Counted from the stretch's first letter, positions 1 through 13,644 are shown. The stretch: DNA of 64,000 nucleotides from Argopecten irradians (GCF_041381155.1 NC_091142.1:26611963-26675962); one strand, 5' to 3'. Translations and numbers: made by a program. The notes: generated by a model not told the origin, from the letters alone.

Positions 1-3000
1 ATCACGCCTGAGTTATCATTACTACAATGTATATTTCAATGTTTCACATCTGTGACACGGCCATATAAGTACATTGTATATGGAATGACATTCATTTATT
101 TGCTACAACAGAAACATATTAAACAGTTTACTTGTTGACTTTGTGCAGTGTGTTCACAAAAATGACACAAAGTTTAACGCTTCTGGTGACATAGCCCATT
201 AGTTGTTCCATTTAGTTGATGCCTCTATCAAATGTTTTTACAACTGTTTCTGATCTTGTTACCAATATATGTACAAACAGTTGTAAGTAATGTGACATTA
301 ACAACAAGTTGCCAATAATGTGTGATTACATGTACGTTAATTTCATATTCTTAACATAATTAAATGGGGAAAAAAACCTTTAAAACATAACAAAAAAAGT
401 ATTTATTTTAGTACATAAACATAAAAACCGATCATTGATTTACAAGGTCAAGGAGAGTAACTTGTACATGACAATTTCAAAATTGACTAGGGTACACGAA
501 ATTCGGCAGTCCAGAAAATTTGTAATCTGGGCGGTTTAGGCTGGGAACGAAGGTTTCCAGATTATCAACGGTCCAATGTACATGTCAATGTATACAAATA
601 ACACACTGATTTTGAGAATGGTTGTTTTAATATGCTGTTAAGAATTCTCAGTGTCCATTTTATGCATTATATAGAGACAGTATCATACTGAATCTAACTT
701 TGATATGACTTTTCTTCAATATTGCAGCAAAGTATCAAGAACTGCTCTTTACTTAATAATATGCCTGAATACATTGTGTGTATCACAGAAGAGAACTAGA
801 AAAAATAATGTATTGTGATGTTATTTCATGTTTGTATTAAAGTATTTTTGAATAAACATAATTCAAAACAATTCAGTTTTGATTTTGATGCAGTAACCAA
901 TTCTTTAAATGAACATTTGACCCTTAGTTTTTGTCATTTCATTTCTTCTCTTGAAAATTATCTAATTAATTGCCTTTTGCCACATAGTTCATCGGAAAAA
1001 AATACTTGTATATTATATGCATTGCACATAGTTCCTTATAAATGAGGTCTGTAAACAACATTTGCAGCATAAGCCATGAACTTTGTAAAAATGCCATCAA
1101 GGGATATCCATGTGTCAGATTATACTTTCTTCTTAATGGAGTCTTAATGTTTCCCTTGTTGTCATTTTACTGCAGATTGTTATTAGCTGTCTCCATGGCT
1201 TTGTCCTCAAGATCAATTATCAAATAATCATAACTACAATTTTTTTTTCTTTATTTTGTTATTCAGACAATTATATTCAAACATTAGAGAAAAGGTCACA
1301 TGACACTGACTGTAAATATTTGTTGAAACTGTTGAATTCAAGATAGGTTCAAAGTTCAAATCTAAAAGAAATTTTCTAGCATTTTCTTAAAATCTTCTCA
1401 TAATTTTTAGATTCATCTTTTGATATGAGGAGGAATAGTTGTCTGCAATCTCAACAATTTATCCAAAATTAATTAAATGAATACTTGGAAGATAAATAAC
1501 CCAACTTGATAATGACATGGGACTTGCAAGAAAATACACACCCTAAAATGTTACTAATGACATATTTGCCTTCTTTGAACTAAAATTTTGTTACATCAAT
1601 GCTTTTTCAGTTCAGTACTTACAGTACTTTGATTGTAAAATATCTCTGAATTAAAACGCATCTAAAGGATATATCTATTAATTGTAATGGCAATCATCAA
1701 TGATGAAAAACACAAAGAAAAAAAAATTAATTTGATCGTCATTATTTGTAAGTTTATTTCCCTAAAAGGGATAAAAAAAAGTCTTGTACATTTTACTACA
1801 TTGCATAAAAGTGTATTGTTTCATAGTTTTACTTACTTTGATATCTATGTAGTGTACAATTGGTGTAGAACGTTTTTGTCATGAATATCAATATTTCTGA
1901 AAAAAATATTGCGGGTATATATAGGTAAATGTTTGTGTTCAAAAAGTTATAGTATGATTGACCTTGCAGTAAGTCATTGATACAATTTTAGCTTACTATA
2001 TGCGATTGTCTGTATTAGCCGTTAGGTGTTTGCAAGCGTAACGTCATCTTTGTTATGGAAAAATCGACGTAATTCTCGGAATCTTGTTGGTTTTCTTCGC
2101 CGCCGTAATAGGTGAATGTACAACCTTATATGGCTGCCAATGTCACTCCTATCTGCTTGTCTAGATTTGAAAGTTTAATCAGGACATTTTATATATCCTT
2201 AATACCGTCAATGCAATGGCATATATCCTAGATAGGTCATAAAATAATTTAACTGATAACGTGTTCAGGTTGTTATCAAGGAATGTAATAAAGATGAAAG
2301 TCGTTGGTTCGGTAAGGGGTACCACAACTCCTCTATATTTCCATTAGGCAATATCTCTAGGTGTTTCTGATGAGGGGTCAGATTGGGTGTGTCTACCGAT
2401 AGCTAACCCTCGTTCCTAGTTTTATGAGAAACAAACAGGCATCTCTAACAGCTTGAAGCCTATATTATATTTTCAGCATAATGAATGAATCGCCAACACA
2501 ACCCATTAATATTATGTGTTTGCAAATTTTCAAGTTGAAATTATAGAATAATTGAAATTACATATTTAAAAAAAAAGCATGCTGTATTTTTTCATCATCT
2601 TTACAGCGACTGCTATCTATCAAATTTATTAAATACCATTCTATTTGGAAGTCCAAAGAAATTCAAGTATGATTTAGTACATATACATATGTATTTGAAC
2701 ATTGACAAGAAGTACATTATATCATTATCATTAAGTGCATATATCGTGAGGCTACTATATTGTACCTCACGAATTCTAAACAGTTCGTGTACTGGTGTTT
2801 AAACTCTTTAAGCCCATGTACACGAAGCAACTTTTTATAGTCTTTTTAACTGTTGATATAATGGATGTGTATTTAAGTGCAGTACGGCTATTGATTATCG
2901 GGTAGGGTAATGCGAGGTAAGATATATGCTAGTATACTTGCATACATATTGAGTTCTACACATGATTTTATTATATCTACATGCCCATATGATATGCATT

Positions 3001-4014
3001 CAAGGCTAGGGAATACACCGTAGCACATGCATGTCTGATAGGATAAGTGTGTTTTTCCTTAGCCATATAATGAGATATCGATCATAAACTATGTAAATAC
3101 AACTACAATTCATCCAGGATATGCTAGACTCATTCAAACACTAATTAAACACTTAAGTTTGTTAATACTAGACCATATTCTCAAGTTATATTTAAATAAA
3201 CTTTCACAAATCATGACGGAGTTTTTTTTAGTCGCCTTTATATATAAAATGAAGGAGCTGACTGTTACTGACGATCGAGGTTTTGCGGAAATCTATGTGT
3301 GTATGTGTACTCTTTGAGGCACTGACGTAATTCTAACACTGTTGATAAAGAAATGACAAATGTCTGAAGTGAATTGTCCTTTTATCAAAACATAACAAGA
3401 AAAAAATATTATCGTGCCACGAATCCTTTAAATTAGTACAGATATGACGATATACAGAAACAGGTAGACGTGTCCTGTCGAGAACAAGAGTTGGGTTTGT
3501 GGACAGACTGAACAGTTTATTGTAAGTTTTAAGCTAATTAGCAGTAAAAATGTAAACACAGATTAAATCGGGAGATTTGTTTATTCATTGTGTCCTATAC
3601 ATATATATATATATATGTCGCAATTCCGATAAACTTAAATGAAATAAAGAAAGTGCAAGTAACTGGCTGCTGACAATGAATGATAATAGAACAAAACGAA
3701 AAGAGAAACAAAACAGAAAATGAAGTATCCGTAAAGTTAATGATTTTCACGAAAATGCAATCAGCACACAGAATTTTCAATGCAGAAAATGTAACATATT
3801 CGGTGTCCATGACCAATACTAATATCAACATATATATACTGTACAAGGGTATAGTGAAATATCGGCGCATTATGTCATTAGGATTAACAACTTAAGATTT
3901 CGATTACGACAGAGGTACTAGTTTCCGTTGAAATTCATTTGCGATAATTGTATGAGGCGTGTTATTTTATCGTCGCTCTTAGATCTCCATATCATCCATA
4001 TCAAAACCAATACT
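1..4014. other. Non-coding stretch, no gene recognised
   Basis: Very A+T-rich sequence with only short random open frames, mostly under 80 codons and without recognisable protein motifs. There is an (AT)n microsatellite near 3600-3616. A short segment near 2035-2110 (GCAAGCGTAACGTCAT followed by GACGTAATTCTCG) resembles the interior of the MITE family described at 6602-6776, so it may be a fragment. No splice-site pair flanking a convincing exon was seen. Confidence 0.5.
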
Positions 4015-4181
4015 GTTAACCAACTTATTTTCGCGTGCGGTTTAATTTCGCGCATTTCACGGGCGACATGAAATCGCGAAAATACATCACCGCGATAGTT
4101 TCAACCGTAGGTAATGTAGAACAATACATGTCAGGGTTCAAAAATCAAATCAAATTGTCGCGAAAATAAGTTGGATGTAAC
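4015..4181. repeat. Short inverted-repeat element (MITE-like), about 167 bp
   Basis: The left end reads GTTAACCAACTTATTTTCGC and the right end is its inverted counterpart, CGCGAAAATAAGTTGGATGTAAC in part, so the arms match over about 21 bp. The interior is rich in TTCGCG and GCGAAAA motifs. No coding capacity is visible. It is probably a non-autonomous DNA transposon remnant. A similar GCGAAAATATC motif recurs near 37861, suggesting a dispersed family. Confidence 0.6.
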
Positions 4182-4315
4182 TCTTATCCAGACAACTCTT
4201 CGAAAACTACTGGACAAATTTCAATGAGACTTCACAGCAATGTTGGGAGTCATGGTTATGTGCGTTTTTTATTTTCAATGAGAAGTCACTATACACAGAT
4301 TTTGTAAATAAGGTA

Positions 4316-4970
4316 CAGTGGAACCTCCCGAAACCGATCATGGTCGGTGCACATAATTTCGGCCGGTTTAGAGAGGGTTCGGTTTGGAGAAGTGAACCGA
4401 ATACCGATCATTACGATCCGGATTTAATCGATCGGAAGTCGTTTTTTACACTAGTGTACCGCATGTATGCCTAGTGTTCGTTAAAACCGACCGATATTGA
4501 TTGTTAATGTGAATGTTATCACAAAAGAGAGAATCATACGTTTAAAAGGAATGGATTACAACAATCTTGATTTTGTTACCGTTTTACATGATTAAATAAT
4601 TTCACCACTATCTCGGGTATAATTACCGTGTACCTATAGCCTTCACATCTGTATACATGCCCCAGGACATGGCATGCGACAACTATGGTACAGGTACATG
4701 TGTATTTCACAGTCGGTTGATCAGACCTCAATACAATCTATCGGTGTCGCTCAGGTAAGGCCGGTTTTCAGAAGTGTATTTTAGTTACATTTGACTATTC
4801 CGATCTCAAAATCGGTCCGGTATTCGGAATTGGGAGGGATCGGTTTTTGGAAGTTTTATATACTATTTATGTACTATTAATGAAGAGGAATTCATTCCGC
4901 ACATGACATCCATGTTCGGTTTCTAGAGGTGATCGGTTTTGAGAAGGTTCGGTTTTGGGAGGTTCCACTG
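4316..4970. mobile_element. Non-autonomous DNA transposon with CAGTGGAACCTCC termini and TA target duplication
   Basis: The left end CAGTGGAACCTCCCGAAACC and the right end GGTTTTGGGAGGTTCCACTG are near-perfect inverted repeats of about 24 bp, and both are bounded by TA (4314-4315 and 4971-4972). A TA duplication with CAGTGGAACCTC-like termini is typical of the Tc1/mariner-pogo group (family knowledge). At 655 bp, with no long open frame, it cannot encode a transposase. The interior repeats CCGATC/GATCGG words, giving further internal symmetry. Confidence 0.7.
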
Positions 4971-4998
4971 TACTTAACATAAGTTTTGTAAAATGACC

Positions 4999-5070
4999 AA
5001 TTCCGTTTTTGCATATTACAGAGTTTGCTCCATTGCTCCACTCTGTAATATACAGTACAAATGCAGAATA
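4999..5070. repeat. Short MITE, same termini as the 6602-6776 element
   Basis: The left arm ATTCCGTTTTTGCATATTAC plus AGAGT pairs with the right arm ACTCTGTAATATACAGTACA plus AATGCAGAAT. This is a very short, almost loop-only version of the 6602-6776 family, lying 28 bp from the right end of the pogo-like element. Confidence 0.6.
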
Positions 5071-5150
5071 GCTCAATAGCTGTTTGATCATTTTTGTTCA
5101 AAGTCAATGGATGTTACACATGTATGCCAATGAACTGACGCATCACATCA

Positions 5151-5257
5151 TGCAATCTGATTAAAATCATATCTTGATTTCACGTCGGTCCGGTAAAATC
5201 AGAGAGGACATTTACAGGAACGGTGTGAGAATCAAGATATTATTTTAATCAGATTGC
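5151..5257. repeat. Inverted-repeat element with 33-34 bp arms
   Basis: The left arm 5151-5183 (TGCAATCTGATTAAAATCAT...) and the right arm 5224-5257 (...TTTTAATCAGATTGCA) are inverted copies with only a few mismatches, separated by about 40 bp. This is probably another MITE. It is the fourth inverted-repeat element within 1.25 kb. Confidence 0.65.
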
Positions 5258-6217
5258 ACATCATGGTTGTTCAAACCAGATCCGTAAATCTAAGACAGAT
5301 CTAAATTGAAATTTTATGAATTCATCATATCGCGTGTAGCAATAAAAAATGCAAAATCTACGAAACGTGTTGCTTTTTTGTTAGTGCATTGATGAAAAGG
5401 GTTAATTTATGTGTTAACTATGTCATAGATTTATATTCAGTACAGTTATATAAAGTAGTCGTGATTCCATTCTTCATTTGATTCTTACCTGTATTTCTTG
5501 ACATGCGTAAATATTCTCTTAAGTATTTAGTGTTTACTCAATCATGACAAGTTTTTGACCTCAATAGGGACATCTTTTATTAATATTTTCCCGTTATCTC
5601 TATTGGAACTTGGTATGACCTCAATGAGTTCTTTTAACAGCTATAACGCTAATCTGGACAATCGATAAGTAAAACTACACCATGTAATTTGTATGTAATG
5701 TTTTATCCAATGTTATTGAAACATACATTTTTTCTTTTAAACTTCTCAAAGTATGTCATTTACGTACCAACTGAAATTATAGTATTTTCTTTGCCTATTA
5801 AGTGATTTATAAATTGGCATACCATACGGTTTAAGCAATTTAATGTTAAGCCATATACGTATCGACACTTAGACGTCAAGTCTTTGAAATAATTGTCCCC
5901 GAGAAAAAAATAGCTGTAACTATTTATAACCATTGTTGCCCATTTATCCGTGAAGGTCAATGGTAATCCGAATTCAATATACGAGAACATTTACTTTTAA
6001 TATACCTGGATATTGATACCTACCTATGTTGACGTCAATACACTCTAGCTAGGTGCAGTTTGGAGTCGGGTATTGTGCGAACTTTTGAAACCGTAAATTT
6101 GTATAAGCACAACGGGGATAACACTACTGGTATATAAAGTTTTAATTGCGTCAGAGTTACACGCATTAATGCAGTGATGTTTCTAAGCAAATCAATCCGT
6201 TCATAGTAGTTACGCGT
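5258..6217. other. Non-coding stretch, nothing recognised
   Basis: A+T-rich DNA with no convincing open frame, splice signals or repeats that I could resolve. Confidence 0.4.
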
Positions 6218-6316
6218 TATTTCTGTATCATTTTGCTCTGATAATGTAGCTATTTCTGTACCATTTTGCTATGACAAAGTAGCTATTTCTGTACCATTTT
6301 GCTCTGACAAAATGGT
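6218..6316 (+). repeat. Tandem repeat, 33-bp unit, three copies
   Basis: Three consecutive 33-bp units start at 6218, 6251 and 6284. Each begins TATTTCTG and contains the word CATTTTGCT, with one to a few differences between copies. The unit length is a multiple of three, but no long open frame covers the array. Confidence 0.7.
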
Positions 6317-6601
6317 ATATTTTCGTATCCCATTTTAGGAAGTTGGAAACATGACAGTATCCCTTTACACACCTCTGATTTACTTTCTTTATATCACGGA
6401 TATCCCCCTGAATCTACAAAGAAAAAAAAACTTGTGTCAGTCAATGAATACGCAGAAGACCCATCGATGAGTTTTAAAGACTTGTCAAATGGTGGTGTTT
6501 TTCTTTCATCAAAGGCAGTATTGTATATGAATGAGTTATTTTTACACGCATTTGTGTATTTTTATATTTTCAATCTTAAAGATAATTCCAATCTAGGTCT
6601 G

Positions 6602-6776
6602 TATTCCGTCTTTGCATATTAAAGAGTTAGCTTCCTTGCAGGTAGACCTGTATCGATTGTTACGTCATTATTTTGTGAGCGCAATGCACGTCATTTTCTC
6701 CGAAACGTATGACGTTACGCTCGCGAAAACATGACGTCACAATCAAAATGACTCTGTAATATTCAAGTACAGAATA
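6602..6776. repeat. Palindromic MITE with internal CRE-like sites
   Basis: The ends TATTCCGTCTTTGCATATTA and its imperfect inverse (ACTCTGTAATATTCAAGTAC plus AGAATA) form terminal inverted repeats of about 25 bp. Inside, GATTGTTACGTCAT pairs with ATGACGTCACAATC, and a GAGCGCAA...ACGTCAT block pairs with ATGACGTTACGCTC. The whole element could therefore fold on itself. It contains TGACGTCA at 6732-6739. Related copies lie at 4999-5070, 32773-32943 and 48569-48759. Confidence 0.7.
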
Positions 6777-8840
6777 GCAAACCAATTAGTTCTCTACTTA
6801 CAGTGATGTGCCTAACACCATCGGAAACCAGATCCATGTAATACATGTGCACACAGAAATTTGAAGAACTATCACGTTTAGAACGTCTGTTTATATGTAT
6901 TTTATCATATTTGAATGTATTCATCCTCACATTGGTTTGCACTTTCTACTGAAATTCGTTGTAACATTCCCACAGCAGCATAGCCATGCACATCGTATAT
7001 TGAATGTTTGTGTAAACTCACGAAAATCAAAACGTATTAAATAATGTCATTATCGTGGAATATTGGACTTAATGCCCGTGTAACCCATATCATTTTTTTT
7101 TTATTCAATTTGTGACAAAAGAATGAAATTCGTGATGAAAACTGGTATTGTTGGTCAATCTGAATTTTGGAATAGAATTCATGTCAATAGTTCAGAATTT
7201 ATAAGATTTAAAAATATAAATATTTTGTAAGACGTGTACATGTACATATTTTGTTAATATCTTATTGCAGTTTTAATGTTAGATGTCATTTTCTATCTCC
7301 AATCTTCAAATTTGGATGAAATAAAAAGAAAAATTTCAATTTTTGTGAATTTGTATAGCAGTCATGGACCTATGAATTACGCCTTTTAATGTAGAGGATT
7401 GTAACTCATAATTCAATTTCAAAGATTAGATAGAGGAAAGCAAGAGCAGAGGTTACAATGAAGCAGAAAACTTGATGAAACTCTTCGATGCTTCCAACGT
7501 ACAGTCTAAGACAAACGCCAATTGTAAGACCACATATTTTGCTATAGTTTCATCTGAGATAATAAATCCTCTCTAACGACTGACAAAGATAATAATTGTT
7601 ACCTAAAATAGATTTTGTCTTAGTCAAACCTCACCATAACAAGTACTAGTACAGATTTCTTGGTCAAGTTGTGAGTCATAATAGAGTTTATCTTTCCAAG
7701 TTACGATCATCTTTACATTGTTTAGCTATTTAAGCTGGTAGATATATAATAATATTCCAAGATTAAGACATTTTGTAGTATGTGTGATTCAAGAGAAATT
7801 GAAGATGGATATAATTTTATTCTTCATTATAATAAATAAAATATTGCAAGGAAACATATGTAAAGAGTTACTACTGAAATAACCCATCTGTATTTAAGTA
7901 ATTGATTTGCGGTTACAAAATATAAAGGAGTTACGTTCGATAGGAAATATATATATGAGGCAACAGAATTAAGCAGAATTAAGATATTATTAATGTATCA
8001 ACTGATGTGTAGTCATTGTATTTATTTATTGTATAATAGTATATGTTGTAATAATACATGTATACTCTTTTCTCATGCTAGAATTTATGTTCAATATTGT
8101 ATGACTGATAGGCCGATAGCAATAAAAGAAATGAATTGAGTCAAACTCAAAATTGGTTAACCTTGGTCAAATACCACCAACTGCATGAGCTGTAGATTAA
8201 TTAGACACCCCAAAAGTATTTCAGGTTACAGGTGTGTCGCCTACCCAGTGATAGCGTGGAGTGTATGCTGTACAATATCGGCTACTGTTAAAGTTTGATG
8301 ACGCATATTCAATTCGTGACCAAGGTATAAGTGTATTGCTGGCATTCTTCACTCTCCTGATGTAATATCTAAACACGCAGACATGTTGAAGGATATTAAT
8401 ATCCCAGGTTGATTGTCGTGTTTTCTTACGTAACAAGTTTGATCGTCGTGTGGGAGTTTTGAAATATGGATAGGTCAAGTAGAACTTGCCGCATCTTTAA
8501 AGCTAAAGCTGAGTAATTATGATAAATCTCGATTTTATGCCCTGTGTTAAGACTAGAAACTATGTAGAACTAAACAGTGACCAAGGTATAAGTATACAAT
8601 TGTATGTATCCCCTCCCTACTCGTATCACAACTGCCTAGCATTTTTGGTTAATTGTTGTTTACGATACGTTCTACTGTATCTTAGACATGTAGACATGTC
8701 CCGGCAAAAATATGGAATATTCTAAAGTTCAAATATTTAATCTTTAGATGGTGGTTCGTTGGTTATATATAATTAACGTCCTGTTATCAGCCAGGGTCAC
8801 AAGGTTTCTCATGTACAATGTACATGTACATGTATGAAGT
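6777..8840. other. Non-coding stretch, nothing recognised
   Basis: Mostly A+T-rich DNA with short spurious open frames. The minus-strand frame at 8221-8478 lies in slightly more G+C-rich sequence but has no recognisable motif, initiation context or splice partner. Confidence 0.4.
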
Positions 8841-10265
8841 GAGCTGTGTGTGAGTTTTGTGAGGTCTGTAGAATGCTCGTGTTGTGTACATGTGAGGTGC
8901 GTGTGTGTTTTGGGAGTCTGTAGAATACTCGTGTTGTGTACATGTTAGGTGTGTGTGTTTTGGGAGTCTGTAGAATGCTCGTGTTATGTACATGTGAGGT
9001 GCGTGTGTGTTTTCGGAGTCTGTAGAATGCTCGTGTTGTGTACATGTGAGGTGTGTGTGTGTTTTGAGAGTCTGTAGAATGCTCGTGTTGTGTACATGTG
9101 AGGTGCGTGTATGTTTTGGGAGTCTGTAGAATGCTCGTGTTGTGTACATGTGAGGTGCGTGTGTGTTTTGGGAGTCTGTAGAATGCTCGTGTTGTGTACA
9201 TGTGAGGTGTGTGTGTGTTTTGGGAGTCTGTAGAATGCTCGTGTTGTGTACAAGTGAGGTGCGTGTGTGTTTTGTGAGTCTGTAGAATGCTCGTAATGTT
9301 TACCTGTGAGGTGTGTGTGTGTTTTGGGAGTCTGTAGAATGCTCGTGTTGTGTACATGTGAGGTGCGTGTGTGTTTTGGGAGTCTGTAGAATGCTCGTGT
9401 TGTGTACATGTGAGGTGCGTGTGTGTTTTGGAAGTCAGTAGAATGCTGTGTTGTTTACCTGTGAGGTGTGTGTGTGTGTTTTGGGAGTCTGTAGAATGCT
9501 CGTGTTGTGTACATGTGAGGTGCGTGTATGTTTTGGGAGTCTGTAGAATGCTCGTGTTGTGTACATGTGAGGTGCGTGTGTGTTTTGGGAGTCTGTAGAA
9601 TGCTCGTGTTGTGTACATGTGAGGTGTATGTGTGTTTTGGGAGTCTGCAGAATGCTCGTGTTGTGTACAAGTGAGGCGCGTGTGTGTTTTGTGAGTCTGT
9701 AGAATGCTCGTGTTATGTACATGTGAGGTGCCTGTGTGTTTTGGGAGTCTGTAGAATGCTCGTGTTGTGTACATGTGAGGTGTGTGTGTGTTTTGGGAGT
9801 CTGTAGAATGCTCGTGTTGTGTACATGTGAGGTGCGTGTGTGTTTTGGGAGTCTGTAGAATGCTCGTGTTATGTACATGTGAGGTGCGTGTATGTTTTGG
9901 GAGTCTGTAGAATGCTCGTGTTGTTTACCTGTGAGGTGTGTTTGTGTGTTTTGGGAGTCTGTAGAATGCTCGTGTTGTGTACATGTGAGGTGCGTGTGTG
10001 TTTTGGGAGTCTGTAGAATGCTCGTGTTGTGTACATGTGAGAGGTGCGTGTGTGTTTTGGGAGTCTGTAAAATGCTCGTGTTGTGTACATGTGAGGTGTG
10101 TGTGTTTTGGGAGTCTGTAGAATGCTCGTGTTGTGTACAAGTGAGGTTTGTGTGTGTTTTGGGAGTCTGTAGAATGCTCGTGTTGTGTACAAGTGAGGTT
10201 GTTGTGTGTTTTGGGAGTCTGTAGAATGCTCGTGTTGTGTACATGTGAGGTGCGTCTGTGTTTTT
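8841..10265. repeat. Minisatellite, 52-bp unit, about 27 copies
   Basis: The unit reads on the plus strand as GTGTGTTTTGGGAGTCTGTA followed by GAATGCTCGTGTTGTGTACA and TGTGAGGTGC. Successive AGTCTGTAGA words lie 52 bp apart (for example 9121 and 9173). Variation is a few substitutions plus small GT-number indels. The minus strand is largely free of stop codons in all three frames, and because 52 is not a multiple of three each frame cycles through the same three phases. This yields long artefactual open frames such as 8809-9774 and 9435-10244. I treat it as satellite DNA, not a gene. Confidence 0.95.
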
Positions 10266-13200
10266 GAAGACTACAGTATGGCCGTGCTGTAACTCTATGT
10301 TATAGTGGAACTAATGCACTTTATACTGCTATCTCACTAGAATAATCAAAAGGGACAAAGAACAAGCACGCCAACCCCTGTCACTTCTACATACTGAGCG
10401 CTAAGCTGGGGCAGAAACTACAATGTACCACTTCATAAAGAAAAAATAAAATCAAAACAAAACGGCTATCTTTTGTGTCTTTGTCCTGTATGTCTAACCC
10501 ACAATACCTTTTTTATTCATCAACATACACGTTTGTCTTTTTCGAAACCTTCTAAAAATTTATCTACTAAAAATATTTATACATCACTTAAATAATTTGC
10601 GTTTCAGGTCAAAAGACGTTTCCAAGCATGTGTTGTGTAGGTATTAATCTAATGAATTAGTTAACAGTCAGTGTGGACTTTTTCGTCTTATTCATTCCAC
10701 GCGATACATTTATTAATTACGGGTGATTAAATGATCTATATAGATTGTTGTCTAGAGCAGCATGCTTTGAAGCACGTTCTATCATTTCAATGACAATACC
10801 ATTTGTGTGCACAGGTGCGCGTTGATGTACCGAATAGGGGAGGAGGGGTATAAAATAGCTTAATGTGTGTACAATACTTCATTTATTGAAATGCATAATC
10901 TTCTTTTTCGGGTGAGATAATTACACACGAATAGCTTGATAAGCAGGAAGTGAGAAGTTGTTTAAATCCCAGTTGATCATGAATATCCTTAGAAAACCGA
11001 CGAATACATACATCTCAGGAGACGCTAATTAAATCCCTACTAATCATGACTTACATTTTTTGTCTTTAGATAATCGACAATTCTCTAATACAGATGTTAC
11101 ATGTATCAGATAATGTTTTACTCAATTTAAGAAGCTTAGATAGGCCTTATCATTTAAAGTCACTGACTTTAACATAAACGCATGTATCGTGAACATTGCT
11201 AAATTGCTTGCAAATACTTTTCATTTATAATAATGTTTATTTAAGGTTTCTAGCTAACTAGTTCAGTTGTCACTACGAAAGTAGTCGACGAAGAAACCAG
11301 AGAATGACCTCATTTCAAAAGTATTCTCTCTCCATCTTTTTACTCAACAAATACCACGATATATCCTAAATTCACGTCACTGAAATGGCTTCAGAAAACT
11401 TACAGGAGTTATTAGGATTATTTACAAAAAAAATTCCCTTCTTCATGGAATGTTATGTATTCGTAAGTTTAACTCAACTGATACTAACGAAGTAGAAATA
11501 TCAATATAAAACTTTAGTTTATAACTAATCTGTAAAGGCCTATGTATATATATACATACACGTATATATCATAATGTGAAATATATTTACGCACCAGAGA
11601 TGCATAAATATTTGCATTTCATGCACAGTATATAATAAACATGTAAATGTGCTTCTTTATACACTGTAATTGAGAAAAAGTATAATAAAAGTTAAATGGT
11701 ACAGTTAATTTATTTTCACCACATGATATAAATGTACAACACGAGGAATTATATAATGTTCAATTGAACATTAAATGACAGACAAACACGATATAGAAAA
11801 GATGCATGCGATTATAACATTTTTTAAAGCTTATTCAAAGGATGCATTTTAAGGATGACAACCTGATGACAAACCTTTACATCTTGTCTATAGATTGATT
11901 TTACAGTAATACGATGGGGAATATCCACTGTATTATTCTCTCTCATTCCAATAATTCAAGCACAGTACATTTTAACAAATAATGAAATTCGTCCCCTACA
12001 ATGTAAAAAAATAGGACACAGACTACCAATATTTCGTGAACATTTGACGTCATACGTACTACCTGTACTTTGGTTTATAGACACTATACTATATAGCGCT
12101 AGTCATAGTGCCGCGTGATATTTTAAGATTGATCAATGACTTTTTGTATTAGACATCACGGATTTATTCTGGAAATAGCATTATATGCACCTTTGACCAA
12201 GTTCGTCGTTTGTATAAGGCTATCATGAGACACATAAAGGACGGGATTAAATTTAACTAGAGGGAGTCACCAAATTTTTACCATTTATACGTTCTAACAG
12301 AAAAATAGAAAGCTGAAATAACGAAAAAACAACAAACAAACAAAAGCAAAAACAACATAATAATAAATAAATAAATAAATAATAACATTATGCAACAGCT
12401 TCTTTTTAATATAATGCAACGTAAAGATATTTTGAAAAACTAAATGGTGTGTCACAATATTATTTTTCTAAAATCTTCACAGCAGAATATATAGTACGAA
12501 ATTAAACACGTAACGATTTCCCATTGACATAGTGGATGTATCAAAACCTGATTTTGTTCGACCCGAATAACTATAAATAGATGTTTACACCTCACCTATA
12601 GAGTCCATTTACCTATGTAAAAATTGACAATGGCGATACGTCATGCAAGGAAGAGTCTGGGTAAATCCCACCCCCACCATCAGCTCGATATATCAAGCAG
12701 TGTCACCTTTATACTTCAATAATGACCCAATGTAAATCATGCATTTTCTTTTACAATATGAAAACTTTAGTAGTTTATACACACATGCTGTATAAACACT
12801 ATACTGGTTAAATACTCAAATGAATTTTAAGTTTCTGCCATATATTCGAAAGAAATATCCTAGTGAGCTTTTTTTTTTATCGTCAAGTATACAATGCGTC
12901 TTTCAAAAAGTGTTATTGATACAAGTTATCTTTACAGCACAGTGGTACACGTAATACCTGTATATATATTTGTACGTGCCCATGTGTATCAAATTCCATC
13001 AAGAGGACAGTGCATGCAATATATGTAACACGTCAGTCTTAGTACTTATTACACAAGCATTACCTCTCCAGCAACCTATTTTTTTATTTACAAAGAATTG
13101 TCATCTTTCTTTGCAGTTGCTATATAAGTACTAATAATGTGGATCGTGAGTGTCGCTTGATTTGGTGATGTGATACTTTGTATGAGGTTCAATCTCTATC

Positions 13201-13644
13201 AAAATATGATTTATTTTGCAATTTACAAAAAAAAAAAAAAAAAAAAACTTCTGATGAAGCGTTGACATTCATATTTATAAATCCAGTCGAGATGAAATAC
13301 GTAAGTACCAGGGCCTAGTTTCATTAGAGCCTTAATTATTGAGCTTAATTGAAAATGGGGATATACCAGTAGGTCGTGAGTATTATAAAGGTTTGAATAT
13401 CAGAAATATGTGACACGATGACAACGTCGATCATCTTGATATGTCCATTTGTTGTAATTTTAAAATTTTTAAAATTGCGTGGTATACAGATCTAGGCGCA
13501 AGCTTTTAATTCTTATTATACATGCGTCATAGTAAATGTAGCTGTGCACTAGTACTGTAATCAATTAGAATCAAATTGAAACTTGTGCACGGATCAAACT
13601 TAATTTCCCGCCTTTCATAGGCCCAGGAGGATCTCGAAAATATC
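10266..13644. other. Non-coding stretch with simple repeats only
   Basis: A+T-rich DNA with AAAT runs near 12361-12382, a poly-A run near 13229-13248, an (AT)-type stretch near 11546-11573 and one TGACGTCA at 12045-12052. Near 13311, GGGCCTAGTTTCATTAGAGC resembles the end of the GGGCCCAGTTTCAT repeat family seen at 21866 and 28710. No gene is recognisable. Confidence 0.45.

Noticed and set aside
4867..5107. Overlapping minus-strand frames of 71-74 codons
   Set aside because: They span the junction between two MITE-like elements, so openness is incidental.
8787..10244. Long minus-strand open frames (up to 321 codons) of repetitive His/Thr-rich protein, and shorter plus-strand Cys/Val-rich frames
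   Set aside because: They lie wholly inside a 52-bp minisatellite. Three minus frames are open at once, which is a property of the unit, not of a gene. No initiation context or splice partners.
8841..10265. CRISPR-like array
   Set aside because: Units are head-to-tail without unique spacers, and the genome is eukaryotic.
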